Shown: positions 15,101 through 24,421 of the stretch, piece after piece
How positions within the stretch are numbered: position 1 is the stretch's first letter
Layout of the letters: every line of letters begins with the position of its first letter
Source: Sphagnum compactum
Lineage: Eukaryota; Bryophyta; Sphagnopsida; Sphagnales
NCBI GenBank assembly: GCA_965153455.1
Contig: OZ234493.1
Span: 29,936,213-30,000,212, forward strand
Direction of reading: 5' to 3'
Length of the DNA: 64,000 nt
Program-made: the position numbers and the translations under genes
The notes under the pieces: generated by a model
The model's database searches: none
The model's input: the letters and a program-made list of their open reading frames with translations, nothing else
Told to the model about the DNA's origin: nothing

Positions 15101-18100
15101 TGCGCTGACCGACGTATTTCTTCCATACGTTGTACGCCTTTTGGCATAAATATTGACCAAAGAAGGGTATACGCCTTAGAAGGGAAAACACATATTTCTC
15201 GCGCATGTATTCTTCAAGTGGTTGGAAGCTGCTCTCTTTCATTGTGCCTGTTAGAAAAACCCCATCACAACACCACCCAAAAAAATTGTCATCCATCCAT
15301 AAAGATGATAAATATTCAACATACTAAATTGAAAACACATGGGGGGTGGATGGGTGTTGGTTAGCATGGTTGAATCCCAAGTGAATCCGTGACAATCATC
15401 CATCAGTTATGCATCCATCCATCCATCAGTTATCTATCCGGGAAATGTTTCTGTAATGGACTCCACCACATGACCTTAGAATGTATCTTAAGGCAAAAGA
15501 GGAATTATGGAAACTCAAACATTTCACCGTGCAAAAATATAACCTTCAAAAAATCGTCTAAAAGAAACCCAAAAATCCTTTCAAGATATCATAACTCTCA
15601 TAACTAAATAGACAGATGATGGGATGCATGAAATGTCTGTCCGGCTTAAATAGACGGATGACGAGATGAAATGAAACTTTCCATCCGGTTGGATGACGGG
15701 ACGGATTAAGGGAAAGCTTCACGACGTCCTTTACTATATATAATAATAACCTCAAGTTTCAACACAAGCCAAAATATATCATCTTTCAAAAATCCTCACA
15801 TAAAAATTAGACCTTTCATCCGGGGGGCCAAAATCCCTTAAGCTACTACTATATACTCTATAATGAATCGAAACACAATATCGACCAACGAAACAAGAAT
15901 GAAACTTAATCAATCATCCATCCATAACAAAGTGACTCATCCATTCGTCTAATGATGGCCCCTTGTACCAGTTTTATACCAGTCTCACTACTAGTGTTTA
16001 GGGTTTAGGGTTTTTAATATTTATTTTGTACTAGCCAAAAATCAGTCTTGGACCTAATACCAAGCAAGACCAGATTGGTATGAAAGTTTTTTAAAAGTAC
16101 CCAATAGCCTTTTTTTTTTTTTCTGGCTATATATATATATATATATATATAGTCAAAAAGTGAGGTTACAAATTGAAAGTGCCAAAATTGAGTGTTTTTT
16201 GAGATTTTTAGTAGCCAGAATTTGCCGAAAATTTAAAGAAAATTGTCAGATTTCTTCTATACATGGTTGAAGTAAGTAGGGCAGAAACATAGAATGATTG
16301 TTCAATTTAATTTTTTTTACAAAGTTTCATATTTAGCTTGTAGCCAAAATTTGGCAAAATTGAAAGAAAGAAAAAAAAAAAAAAAAACAATTTTGAGTCT
16401 GCTTACCAAGGCCAGGTTCAATATGAACAACACCCGAATTGGAGATAGTGAAAGACTCGTCATTCACCTCCTCTCGTCGACATACGACCAAATCATACGG
16501 CTTGTACTCCGCAATGCCACAAATTGCTAAGTTGCAATAGAAGAATTTCACTCGAGCTTGGCCCTCGTGCTCCGCAAAGAAATGAACTGCTTCATCCCCC
16601 GTTTTTATATGTTCCAGGTTCAGGTCGGTTACTTCACTTGCCTAAAAACCGGACAAAATTAACCACCCGTGTATATATACATATTATTATTATTTTTTTT
16701 ATTTTTTTTACTATGGCTTAAAAGACCGTAACGGTGTTACAAATCAACAAAAATTTGTGAGACTTTAGGAAAACAAAGAACCGAATGCACATTTGCTTTT
16801 ATGTGTGGAGGTGGAAACGGACAATCATTTATTTTGTGACTCCAAAAATCGTCATGTTTTTCACATTTTTTCTCATCATCTCTTAAGTATTCAAAATGGC
16901 ATTTTAAATCCATGAAAATTTTTACATAAATAAAATTCTCAACAATAATTGCTTCCAAAGTGGGGTAATTAATTAAAGACCAACAAACATTGCATATTAT
17001 TATAATTATAATAATAATTATAATACATTTGGTTGGCTTTTTTTTTTTTTTTAAATGAAACCTTGAGCTTTGCTTTATCATCATCAGCACTAGAGGCTCG
17101 CAAAGCTTTGGTGGGTTTCTTTTGCAGCTCCACAACTGGCACACTGAAATTTAACAAATTTAACAAAAAATAATGTCCGCTTATATAACATGAGCAACAC
17201 TTGCAATCTTTTTCTAGGGTTTTTTCTAGGGTTTTTTTTTTTTTTTGTGGGGGGGGGATTTTTTTAGGGTTTAAGAATTAAGGGATTTGAACCCCAAACA
17301 AGATTTAATAGGCAAAAAAAATTTATGCCAATCATGAACTAGGCACATGAAGAACACATGAAGAACAAACACATAATCCCTAAGTTTAATTTACATGGGT
17401 GCCAATGTATGTTGGATGCAATAGATGTGGGTTTTGTTCAAGATTTCTGCAAAAAGAGAGAGAGAGAGAGAGAGGGGGGGGGAAAAGCGAATAATTTGAA
17501 CTGGAGTTTTTAAATGAATTTTGAAAAATAAAATTGGGTGTCTCCGAAGAGAAAAATGACAATTAATTTTGTGTCAAGTAGGTACCTAGCGGATCGTTTC
17601 AATTTGGACTTAATTCGGTCGGTTAAAACATTTGCGGGATCCCTCAACACATCTCGCCATCCACCAAAATCAGGATACACAACCGAAACATCTTCGACGG
17701 GACGAAGAAATCCGAGGTTGTTGGCAATCGCTCCTTCAATGCCAATGGGTGGTACGCTCTCTGAAGGTTGCCAAAGAGTTGCACCCCCGATTCCATCTTC
17801 TCTTGGCCGGAGTCGCCTCTTGTGAAGTTGATACATTTGCTCCAATTCCTCGGGGCTTGGAATCCCATAAATCGGAGTCGATTTTACAACTGACTCTTGC
17901 GGGTGCCAAGCTCGATATCGACCAAATGAGGTCATTGACTCAAGTGGTGGAGAAGGAGGAGGAGGAGGAAGAGGTGCAAAGGACGACAACGCAAAGTCAT
18001 TTGGTCGATCATCCTTCATAAGAATAGCAATCGCATTCTCTTCCTTTAAGGATTTGTTGTCTCTTGTTGAACCATCAAGAAGATCAAGAGCTTTCTTCAC

Positions 18101-18457
18101 ATTCCCTCCCTCAATTTGATCCTTGACTACTATCGATTTTGGGGTTGAGGATGGACTTGAAGGACTCGATGGAAGGTGGCTCGAGGAGGAGAGTGCACTC
18201 CTTGGTGGTGAAGATGATGATCGAGATGTTTCTCCTGGCAACAAAGCTTTTCCTCGTTGTCGTTGGTTGGGTGTTGTCTTTTTCTTGTGACTAGGAAGTG
18301 CGGGATCATGGTGTTGCATTCCCACACTTTTATTGATCTTGATCAACATTTGTAACATCTCTTCAGTTGATGCCTCTGCTTCGAATGCCGTCGTCCTCCT
18401 CTTATTACTACTTGACCCACTACTACCACTACTCTTCTTCTTCTTCTTCATCTCCAT
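184..18457 (-). CDS. Axonemal inner-arm dynein heavy chain (DNAH3/7/12-like), 5' part of gene
   Basis: Motor subunit of an inner-arm axonemal dynein, which hydrolyses ATP to slide doublet microtubules and bend the flagellum; in plants this means motile sperm. Twenty-four exons with GT..AG borders join without a stop into 2651 codons (ATG at 18457). Order: Ser/Lys-rich N-terminal extension, long tail, linker, AAA1 (Walker A GPAGTGKT about residues 1561-1568; CFDEFN 1611-1616), AAA2 (GLSYSGKT 1842-1849), AAA3 (GGTGTGKT 2203-2210; IIFVDD about 2267-2272), AAA4 (GVGGSGRQ 2571-2578). Stretches such as [31 protein letters not shown] and SHYTFNLRD fit the single-headed DNAH3/7/12 group better than outer-arm or DNAH1/DNAH6 chains. 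Those proteins are about 4000 aa, so roughly 1400 residues (stalk, AAA5, AAA6, C-terminus) lie left of the window. No frameshift or lost catalytic motif was seen, so the gene looks functional. Exact subclass is inferred from remembered family sequence, not an alignment. Confidence 0.95.
412..426. repeat. Telomere-type motif in dynein intron 23
   Basis: Two tandem CCCTAAA units, the plant telomere repeat on the complementary strand, sit in the intron between exons 23 and 24. Too short to be a telomere; one of several such motifs in the window. Confidence 0.6.
2274..2793. repeat. 86-bp minisatellite in dynein intron 20
   Basis: Six head-to-tail copies of an ~86-bp unit beginning GGCTTAACAATCAAGAATGG recur at about 2335, 2421, 2508, 2592, 2678 and 2764 (spacing 84-87). 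The array fills most of the intron between exons 20 and 21 and explains the short repetitive reading frame on the plus strand at 2415-2672, which is not a gene. A TTTAGGG-like motif follows at 2801-2814. Confidence 0.93.
4161..4192. repeat. Interstitial telomere-like repeat, dynein intron 18
   Basis: Four TTTAGGG/TTTTAGGG units in tandem, only 13 bp upstream (on the gene strand) of the exon 19 start. Plant telomere sequence at an internal site. Confidence 0.85.
6031..6140. repeat. Short tandem repeat carrying CCCTAAA, dynein intron 15
   Basis: Three imperfect copies of a 32-44 bp unit, each starting AAACCCTAAATCC and ending in CAATCTAAGCA, at about 6037, 6069 and 6113. Each copy contains a telomere-type heptamer. 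Two further telomere-type motifs lie in the same intron at 6347-6366 and 6411-6425. Confidence 0.8.
6278..6299. repeat. Poly-C tract (22 C) in dynein intron 15
   Basis: Uninterrupted run of 22 C within the intron between exons 15 and 16. Its exact length is prone to sequencing error. Confidence 0.9.
6780..7087 (+). mobile_element. Short dispersed element, copy 1 (dynein intron 14)
   Basis: About 300 bp, containing GTATCTTAAGGCAAAAGA and AACACAAGCCAAAATATATC, nearly identical in order and sequence to copies at 15475-15881 and (inverted) 46760-46994. It has no coding capacity; the short open frame at 6786-7028 is accidental. Size, absence of an ORF and dispersal fit a non-autonomous transposon or SINE-like element, but no target-site duplication or poly-A tail was identified. 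Confidence 0.8.
11702..11780. repeat. Two-copy ~41-bp tandem duplication, dynein intron 8
   Basis: Two near-identical copies of a unit containing GACCCTCCCCCCGG, an A-run and CATTAGATAGGGT lie just upstream of exon 9 on the gene strand. Non-coding. Confidence 0.85.
12821..12853. repeat. (TTTA)n microsatellite, dynein intron 6
   Basis: About eight TTTA units, followed by a G-rich stretch (GGGGGGCAGGGGGGGCGG) unusual in this AT-rich intron. Confidence 0.9.
13295..13372 (-). repeat. GCCAAATTTGG-family fragment (dynein intron 5)
   Basis: Contains TGATGTAGCCAAAT, GATCATCCATAAGAAGATTT and a diverged palindrome core (TAGCCAAATTTGGCCA). It is the reverse complement of the right part of the copy at 39641-39866. 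Truncated. Confidence 0.75.
13570..13604. repeat. (AAT)n microsatellite, dynein intron 5
   Basis: About eleven AAT/ATA units, 40 bases downstream of exon 5 on the gene strand. Confidence 0.9.
14265..14490. repeat. Diverged ~145-bp direct duplication, dynein intron 4
   Basis: Two related segments: one around 14265-14330 (GTAGGGGCTA..GCCCCAGTTT..GGGGACCGAATCAAAAGTCA) and one around 14430-14490 (GTAGGGGGCTA..GCCCTAATTT..GGGGACCAAATCAAAAGTGA). Similar vocabulary (GCTCAATAGCCCCCCAGTTTT) appears inverted near 11840 in intron 8, suggesting another dispersed element. Confidence 0.6.
15475..15881 (+). mobile_element. Short dispersed element, copy 2 (dynein intron 3), with an insert
   Basis: Matches copy 1 from GTATCTTAAGGCAAAAGA through ATAATGAATC, but is split by about 140 bp (roughly 15607-15750) with no counterpart in copies 1 and 3. 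The insert holds repeated GACGGATGACG/GATGACGGGACGG words and may itself be a small later insertion. Non-coding. Confidence 0.8.
15996..16014. repeat. Telomere-like motif, dynein intron 3
   Basis: Two TTTAGGG units in tandem inside the intron between exons 3 and 4, flanked by diverged copies of ATACCAG/ACCAGA words also seen at 18830-18920. Confidence 0.7.
16122..16360 (+). repeat. GCCAAATTTGG-family copy (dynein intron 3)
   Basis: Starts with GGCTATATATATA, contains CATGGTTGAAGTAAGTAG and ends at CTTGTAGCCAAAATTTGG, the same order as the copy at 39641-39866. Contains a (TA)n run at 16129-16151. Confidence 0.75.
17455..17482. repeat. (GA)n plus G-run, dynein intron 1
   Basis: GA dinucleotide repeat followed by nine G, about 100 bases downstream of exon 1 on the gene strand. 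Confidence 0.85.
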
Positions 18458-21400
18458 TTTTTAAAAAAGCTTACAAAATTGTGTTTACAAAAAGCATGTA
18501 AAAAAAGCATATTGAAACCACATGTCACAACAACAACAACAACACCATCAAAAAGCAAGCAAAAGACACTCTTGTGAAGTGATTGAAATCAATCAAAAGA
18601 GGGTTTAAAATAGCAAAAGGTTCTAGTTGAGTTCAAAACCCTAAGATTATTATCATGTTTCTTATGTCCCACAAGAATCTTGAGTACCTATTTTACAAAG
18701 AAAGGAAGTTGAGTTCATGGGCCAAAAAACCTTTGGACCTTTGCTTGAGTCCAACTCCACAATCTCTCTCAATGAAGATGGCAGTTGCTGCTGCTTCTAC
18801 CTCCAAGTCAGTTAGTTACATACAAACCAGTGTTGGTCTGGTATATATAACCCTATAGGCTTGTGCCTGGTATTAACTATTTAACCCTGGTATGAGTTGA
18901 GGCAACACCAGACCAAGGTTCTTTTTTCAGTTTTGTGATATCAAAAATGTGGAGAATTTTTTTCCCACAACATTAGCAAACTTAGTCTAATTAATGGTAC
19001 CAAAAAAACCCCAAAAAATCAAATTTATTTGTATAAAAAGCAAAGCCAATAAAAAATAATAATAATTTAAAGTCGAAAAGAAAATTACCAAATTTCACAA
19101 CTATATAAGAATATGCAATTATGAAATGTGAAACTAATGGTATGGTATTTATGTGTGTATAGTAGGTATGGGGTATTATTGGTCAGTTGTTATACAAGGA
19201 TGGAAAGGTGCTTCTCCAAGACACCTCTTGGGTGATTTTCTTTGCTTGTTGAAGTAGTGTTAATTTTTTAAAAATTCATGACCCATTTTGTTCAGGATAT
19301 GTCTTCAAAAGGACTCATAATGGGCGTTCAGGGTTGTATCATGTTGTTCTTCTCCTTCTCATTCTTCTTCTTCTTCTTTGCTTGATTACTGAGTAATTTG
19401 TCATCTACTCGAGCAAGGGACGAAAAAAAAAAAAAAACCTGGAGGAAGGAAGGATCAAAATGTATTGCACTTGCATACACAAGAAAAACAAGCATGAGTG
19501 ATGATGATAAATGATAATTTTTACATGGAATTCAACCATTCTTTCAAAGCTTGTTGAATTTTTTTGGAGCTTTTCAACTTTGAATATCAATTAGCTTTTC
19601 TCTCTTTCTCTCTCTCTAATTTTGCTTTCATTGCCTTGTGACATCTGCTATATGTGCCTTATTTATTATATTTGAAGAAAAATACAACTTATGTACATGT
19701 ATGTGAATTTTGTATTGGATTTTGCAACAAAATTGAAAGAAAAAAACTTGAACTTCTTTTGCATCTGGAAATGCCCTAATTCCTTACTTTGAAATCTATT
19801 GCATGATACAATCACATAAAAATGGAAAGAAAAGAAAAGATGATCACAACTTCTTCGACTATTGACATTTTTGCACATTTTTCACATTGAAAATTATACA
19901 CTCCTAAAACACTCCATCTCTTGACATTGTTCACTCAATCACAAAACCTTTGTGTTTTTCCCCATTGATTTAAACTTGGTGAATGGGACGACAGGACTAA
20001 AAATGCAATTGGATCATTGGGATGGAGATTCTACATGCCGATAGGGTGAAAAAACATTCAAGGGTACACATGAAGTGACGACAAACATTCACCATTCAAG
20101 CCTTCTTTGCCATCTCATCTCACATCCAAGATTGGTATTTGGTGTTGTGGTGGGTTTTTGAATGCATTGAAAGTGCATTGAAAGTGCAACAACATTGGCA
20201 ATATCAATTGAGACAATTGAACAACCAAGGTGTAAAAGCCAATTGTAAAGGGAGGTGATGGAACTTCGTGAAAGACGATTTGGAGGGGCAGATCGAGCAC
20301 ATCGTGTGCTCGCCCATGTTGCCCAGGTAAACAACAACCCTCTAATGTCATGATTGGGTGCCAAATTAAAACTATGTAAAATAGTGTTTATATTGTATTT
20401 GTTTTAACAAAATTATGCAATGTTGAATTGACAATATTCTCAACTTTTTTCAACATCAAATCATGAAACCTAAATTGAAGATTTTCTTTTGAGGGTTTGC
20501 CACATTTCCACATTCATTTGTTTGGCTTGTTGGAATAATCTACCATTCCAATTTAAGACTATTTGGAAGTGTTCAATTTTTACAATTGGTTATGCATTCA
20601 TTTTGATAGTGGACAAGAATACAAGGAAAAAAATTTCCCTTATCATTGTTGATTTGGGTAGGTTACTACACATATCGCTAAAGTTGGTTAGAGGTGATTC
20701 ATATTCCAATTTGTATTAGAGGTGTCTTGGATTTCATGTTTGGAAACAAAACTTCACAACATTGAATTCACCATGTTATTGTTTTCAACAAGTTGTTGAA
20801 AATAATGTGATTTCAAAGTGAGAAATTTCTAAATCCCTAACGTAAAGGAAGTCAAAATCCGTTACAAAATTGTTACATCGGTAGTATATGGAATGGAAGC
20901 TTTTGATTGTTATTTCATGAGGCATGATTGCAACAATTGTTCAGAATAATTCTCTTGAATATTGATATTTCAACAAGTAAAATAGCCTTAGTTGGATGAA
21001 GTAGAAAACCTAACCCAAGAAATGAGTATTTGTGCCACAAATAAAAGGGTCAACAAAGAACTATGTTGTTCACCCTTGTTTCCCTTCATGAAATATTTTC
21101 AATTTTTCAATGGGTCATTAGACAACTGGAACATGGGCAAAGCCTAAAATATTTGAGAAGAAGATGAGAAATTTGCAAAGCAATAATGTGTTTCGTCCTC
21201 CACTTTCTCAACTATTCACTCTTGAGATCCAAACACATTCTTTTTCCTAAACTTGCAAAATAGTCATAGCATGTTTCATGTTGAATTGTGTTAAATGAAG
21301 TTTTTCTAACACCCATAGATCCAAGTTGCCACTTAAGAGGACCAATTTCTTCTTTTGTCTTGTGTGTTTCTAGGGTGTACCCTTGTGTCAATTTGGCCCT

Positions 21401-22367
21401 TTGTTGGACATTTCATAAATGATCATAGTGATTTAAAACATGGGGAACTTGATGTTCTTGCCATTAATCCATATCCTTCATCCTAAATCCTAAAGGCAAT
21501 GAACATTTTATCGGCATGCAATTAGGTAGTCCACAATTGAATTAATTACAAGCCAACTTCGTTGATTAGAATTTCATCCACCTATGGTTTTTCTATCCAT
21601 TGTTGTGCCAAATGGGTGTCCAAACAATGGAATCGCACCATACACAAAAGCATGGTGCCAATTTAATTAACATTTAGTGGCTTTAATCAGGCAAACTATT
21701 TGCTAAATCATGAGTGTGATTAATGAAATCGGGTAGAACCTCAACTAATTCATGAAAACTTAAGTAAAACTATTTCATTTAAGACTCACAATGTTTTGGG
21801 TTTAGAATCACACTTTATTAACAAAGTCATATTTCTAGAAAATCTTTTACCATGTGAATTTATTTTTTCAAAATAGACTTCAATTTTAGTATTAGGATAA
21901 GAATTTCTTTAATAATAGTAGTCGTCAATGGTTTGCTTAAAGGAAGGATTGATCCATTATGTGTAAGCTTTGAATGCCTTAGGGTTCCATGTTTGCTTGA
22001 GGAGGGGAAGATGAAACAATATGAAGCTTACCTTCACAAGCTTGTCTGCCTTAGTGTGCCTTGAAATGCCATATGATATCCTATGGCAAGTTTGCAACCA
22101 TTCATAAAGCACCATCATTTATAATAATACCCGGTATAGAAGACAATTGTAATAATTTTTTTCTTAATAATGAATAATTATTTCTTGTTAGTAAATGCCA
22201 ATTCAGAAGTTATTTTAATTCATATGACAATTTCTATTTGTTACTTCATAAAGCACTAGAGAAATTTCCTAGTGTATTTGGAGGCCACCTTTATATCCAT
22301 GAATATCCCTCTCACTCTTAAAGCAATAAGTGTAAGAACCTTCCTTCATCGTGATGTAGTTGAGGTG

Positions 22368-22480
22368 GTGATCATCCATAAGGTGATTTAGCCAAATTTG
22401 GCTATTAAAATTATGGGAATTTATACACATATATATATATGGGCTACCTAGTTTAATCATGTATAAAAATCTGAATTTGG
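22368..22480 (-). repeat. GCCAAATTTGG-family copy
   Basis: Contains GATCATCCATAAGGTGATTT, the exact palindrome TAGCCAAATTTGGCTA and downstream CATGTATAAAAATCTGAA, colinear with the reverse complement of the 39641-39866 copy. Confidence 0.8.
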
Positions 22481-23129
22481 TTTTGAATTTTGGTGATTTT
22501 GTAAAGAAAATCATTGAATTTACAACAATACAATTCAATTTTTCACTCAAGGTTGCTCATGGTTTATGTATGTTTCTAAGTTCATGATAATGTCACCTCA
22601 TGCTTTATGATGGGTAAAGCCCATGGGTGGGGGACATGCACAAAACATGGGGGGCCAAACTTGGCTATGACCTCACGGTAGGCCCCTTATTTTGGGGATG
22701 CCCCCACCCTAGGGCTTTACCCTACACATAAGGGATCTCATTGTTTTCTTTTAGTGTAAACATGTGGCACCTTACTTGCACTAAGCAAGGTGACCCCACC
22801 CCCTACGGAAGGGCCTTATGCATCTTTGGAGGCATCTTACACCCCATGTAAGGCACCTCTAAACCCTACACTTTGAGGAGTATAGAAAGATGGGAACCAT
22901 ATAATGCCATTTCTTGACCCGAAAGGTCCTAATAGCATGGCATTAAGGTTTGCTCAAGGAGCCTTGCTAGGTAGGTGTAATGTCCCACCTACTCCCAAAT
23001 TTGTAGGCATAAGACCCCTCGTCTTTCCTAAGAGAGGGTCCTTATATTTTTGTTCTCCCAACATACTATTGTCAGTTTATGTTTTTTTTTTTAGGGCCTT
23101 TTTTTTTTTTTGAATGCAACAAAAGTGGC

Positions 23130-23265
23130 AATTGATCCATTGTCCATAGGAAGATGTAGGAAAAGTGGCAATCATACCTAGAAAGATTTAGCCAAATCTG
23201 GCTATGAACCAATCACAATTTTTTAAAACCCTCCTCCTATATTTCTAGCTACTTAATAGAACCAA
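23130..23265 (-). repeat. GCCAAATTTGG-family copy, diverged
   Basis: GTCCATAGGAAGAT, AAAAGTGGCAATCATACC and TAGCCAAATCTGGCTA match the copy at 62453-62625 more closely than the others, indicating a subfamily with an extra ~40-bp segment between the two conserved blocks. Confidence 0.7.
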
Positions 23266-23820
23266 AATATAAAGAGTAATCTGAGAATTTCTCCTATATT
23301 TTATTTTATTTTATTTTCTGACTGAATTGTGGGAACCCCCCAAAATTTGACTTCATTTTCTCTTTTGGAAAACTAAGTCTATTTTCTACTTTTGGAAAAA
23401 AAAAAACTTTATTTTCTATTTTTGGAAAAATAACTTCATTTTGTATTTTGGTAAATAAAATTTATTTTCTTGTTTTGGAAGGGCAAAAAAAGGCTTCATT
23501 TTCTATATTTTTTAACCCCCCCAAAAAAATCGCCTGTTTAGCGAATTTTCACTAGTTCAAAAAAAAAAAAAAAGAAGTCTGAAGTCTATAGTCCCTACCA
23601 CCTCATTAGGTACGCCTACTAGGTCCTTAGGTACCGCCACTCTAGGGACGTCACTCGTTAAACCACCAGTAGGGCCGGTTCCACCAGGGGCGGAAGAGAC
23701 GTTAGAGAGGCTCGAGGGGCGAAGCGAGGCACTCCAGATTCCTTTGATGATAATGGCACAAACTCGTTCTCAAAATCCCTTCCAAGTTTTTCCCTTGAAG
23801 AATTTGCAGACAGAAATCCG

Positions 23821-23886
23821 AGAGAGAGAGAGAGTGTGTGTGTGTGTGTGTGTGTGTGTTTGTGAGAGAGAGAGAGAGAGTGAGAG
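23821..23886. repeat. (GA)n(GT)n(GA)n tract in MEX1 5' leader
   Basis: Compound purine-rich microsatellite 70-135 bases before the MEX1 start codon, probably in the 5' UTR. Confidence 0.85.
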
Positions 23887-23957
23887 TGTTTTGTTTTGTT
23901 TGGTTTTGTGTTGAATTATTTTTTTTTGGTTTGGTTTTTGGTTTGGAGAGGAAGAGA

Positions 23958-24382
23958 ATGGGCCTTCTATCCAATCCAGAAGCAATTGCTTCGTCTGCTG
24001 GTGCAAGCTGCTTGCGGAAAGAAGCGGTAGCAGCAGCAGGAGCAGCAAGCACAACGTGGAAGGAAGAAGGAGGTAGATTCGCACATTTGTATCTTACGAG
24101 AGAGAGAATAACAATTGCTACTGCCGCCATTTGTATTCCCCATAGAGCTCGAGGACTTCTTTACAGGCCGTTTTCTTTCGTGAGAACTCCTTACGTCGTA
24201 GTAGAAGAAACTGGTGATGGCCGTGGCATCATTTGCAACCAATTCCCCAACCGACGCAGGAGTAGAAGGATTAGCACGCGGCTTTTTTTGCCTCAATCCT
24301 TTGCAGAGGACTCCAATGCTGCCTTGCCTGCAAACGTTCCTGAGGTTGTTGGTGTTGTTGTTGTTGCGGTTTGTTTGTGATT

Positions 24383-24421
<39 letters not shown>

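Larger units (their letters stand above)
7652..18457 (-). other. Dynein gene exons 1-13: N-terminal extension, tail and linker
   Basis: Exon coordinates inferred from splice consensus and phase: 1 17586-18457; 2 17062-17143; 3 16407-16641; 4 14817-15247; 5 13645-14001; 6 13012-13224; 7 12640-12791; 8 12189-12393; 9 11268-11672; 10 10513-10920; 11 9691-10215; 12 8865-9116; 13 7652-8139. Phases match at every junction (for example exon 1 ends in phase 2 and exon 2 has 82 bases). Exon 1 encodes about 290 residues opening with a KKKKK/Ser tract and Pro/Ser-rich stretches, poorly conserved and probably disordered. Exons 3-4 carry the recognisable tail start ([27 protein letters not shown]). Exons 9-13 carry linker sequence ([39 protein letters not shown]). 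Confidence is high for exons 3-13 and somewhat lower for the small exon 2. Confidence 0.88.
18458..23957. other. Spacer between divergent dynein and MEX1 genes
   Basis: About 5.5 kb with no supportable gene. It must contain the promoters of both flanking, divergently transcribed genes. The first part is AT-rich with an inverted pair TTGGTCTGGT / ACCAGACCAA at about 18829-18919. A less AT-rich block at 22600-23060 (many CCCC/GGGG words and CCTTA/TAAGG half-palindromes) looks like a degraded repeat, and two copies of the GCCAAATTTGG family follow one another at 22368-22480 and 23130-23265. The open frames at 20089-20364 and 22904-23113 show no recognisable domain and are treated as chance. Confidence 0.7.

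Noticed and set aside
17538-18021. Plus-strand frames opposite dynein exon 1
   Set aside because: Antisense to an exon whose splice phase fits exon 2; no domain on the plus strand.
20089-20364. 91-codon minus-strand frame
   Set aside because: No recognisable motif and no splice-compatible neighbours; treated as chance.
23702-24386. Minus-strand frames over the MEX1 leader
   Set aside because: Low-complexity Ser/Thr/His runs from the GA/GT microsatellite; the plus strand has the spliced conserved protein.
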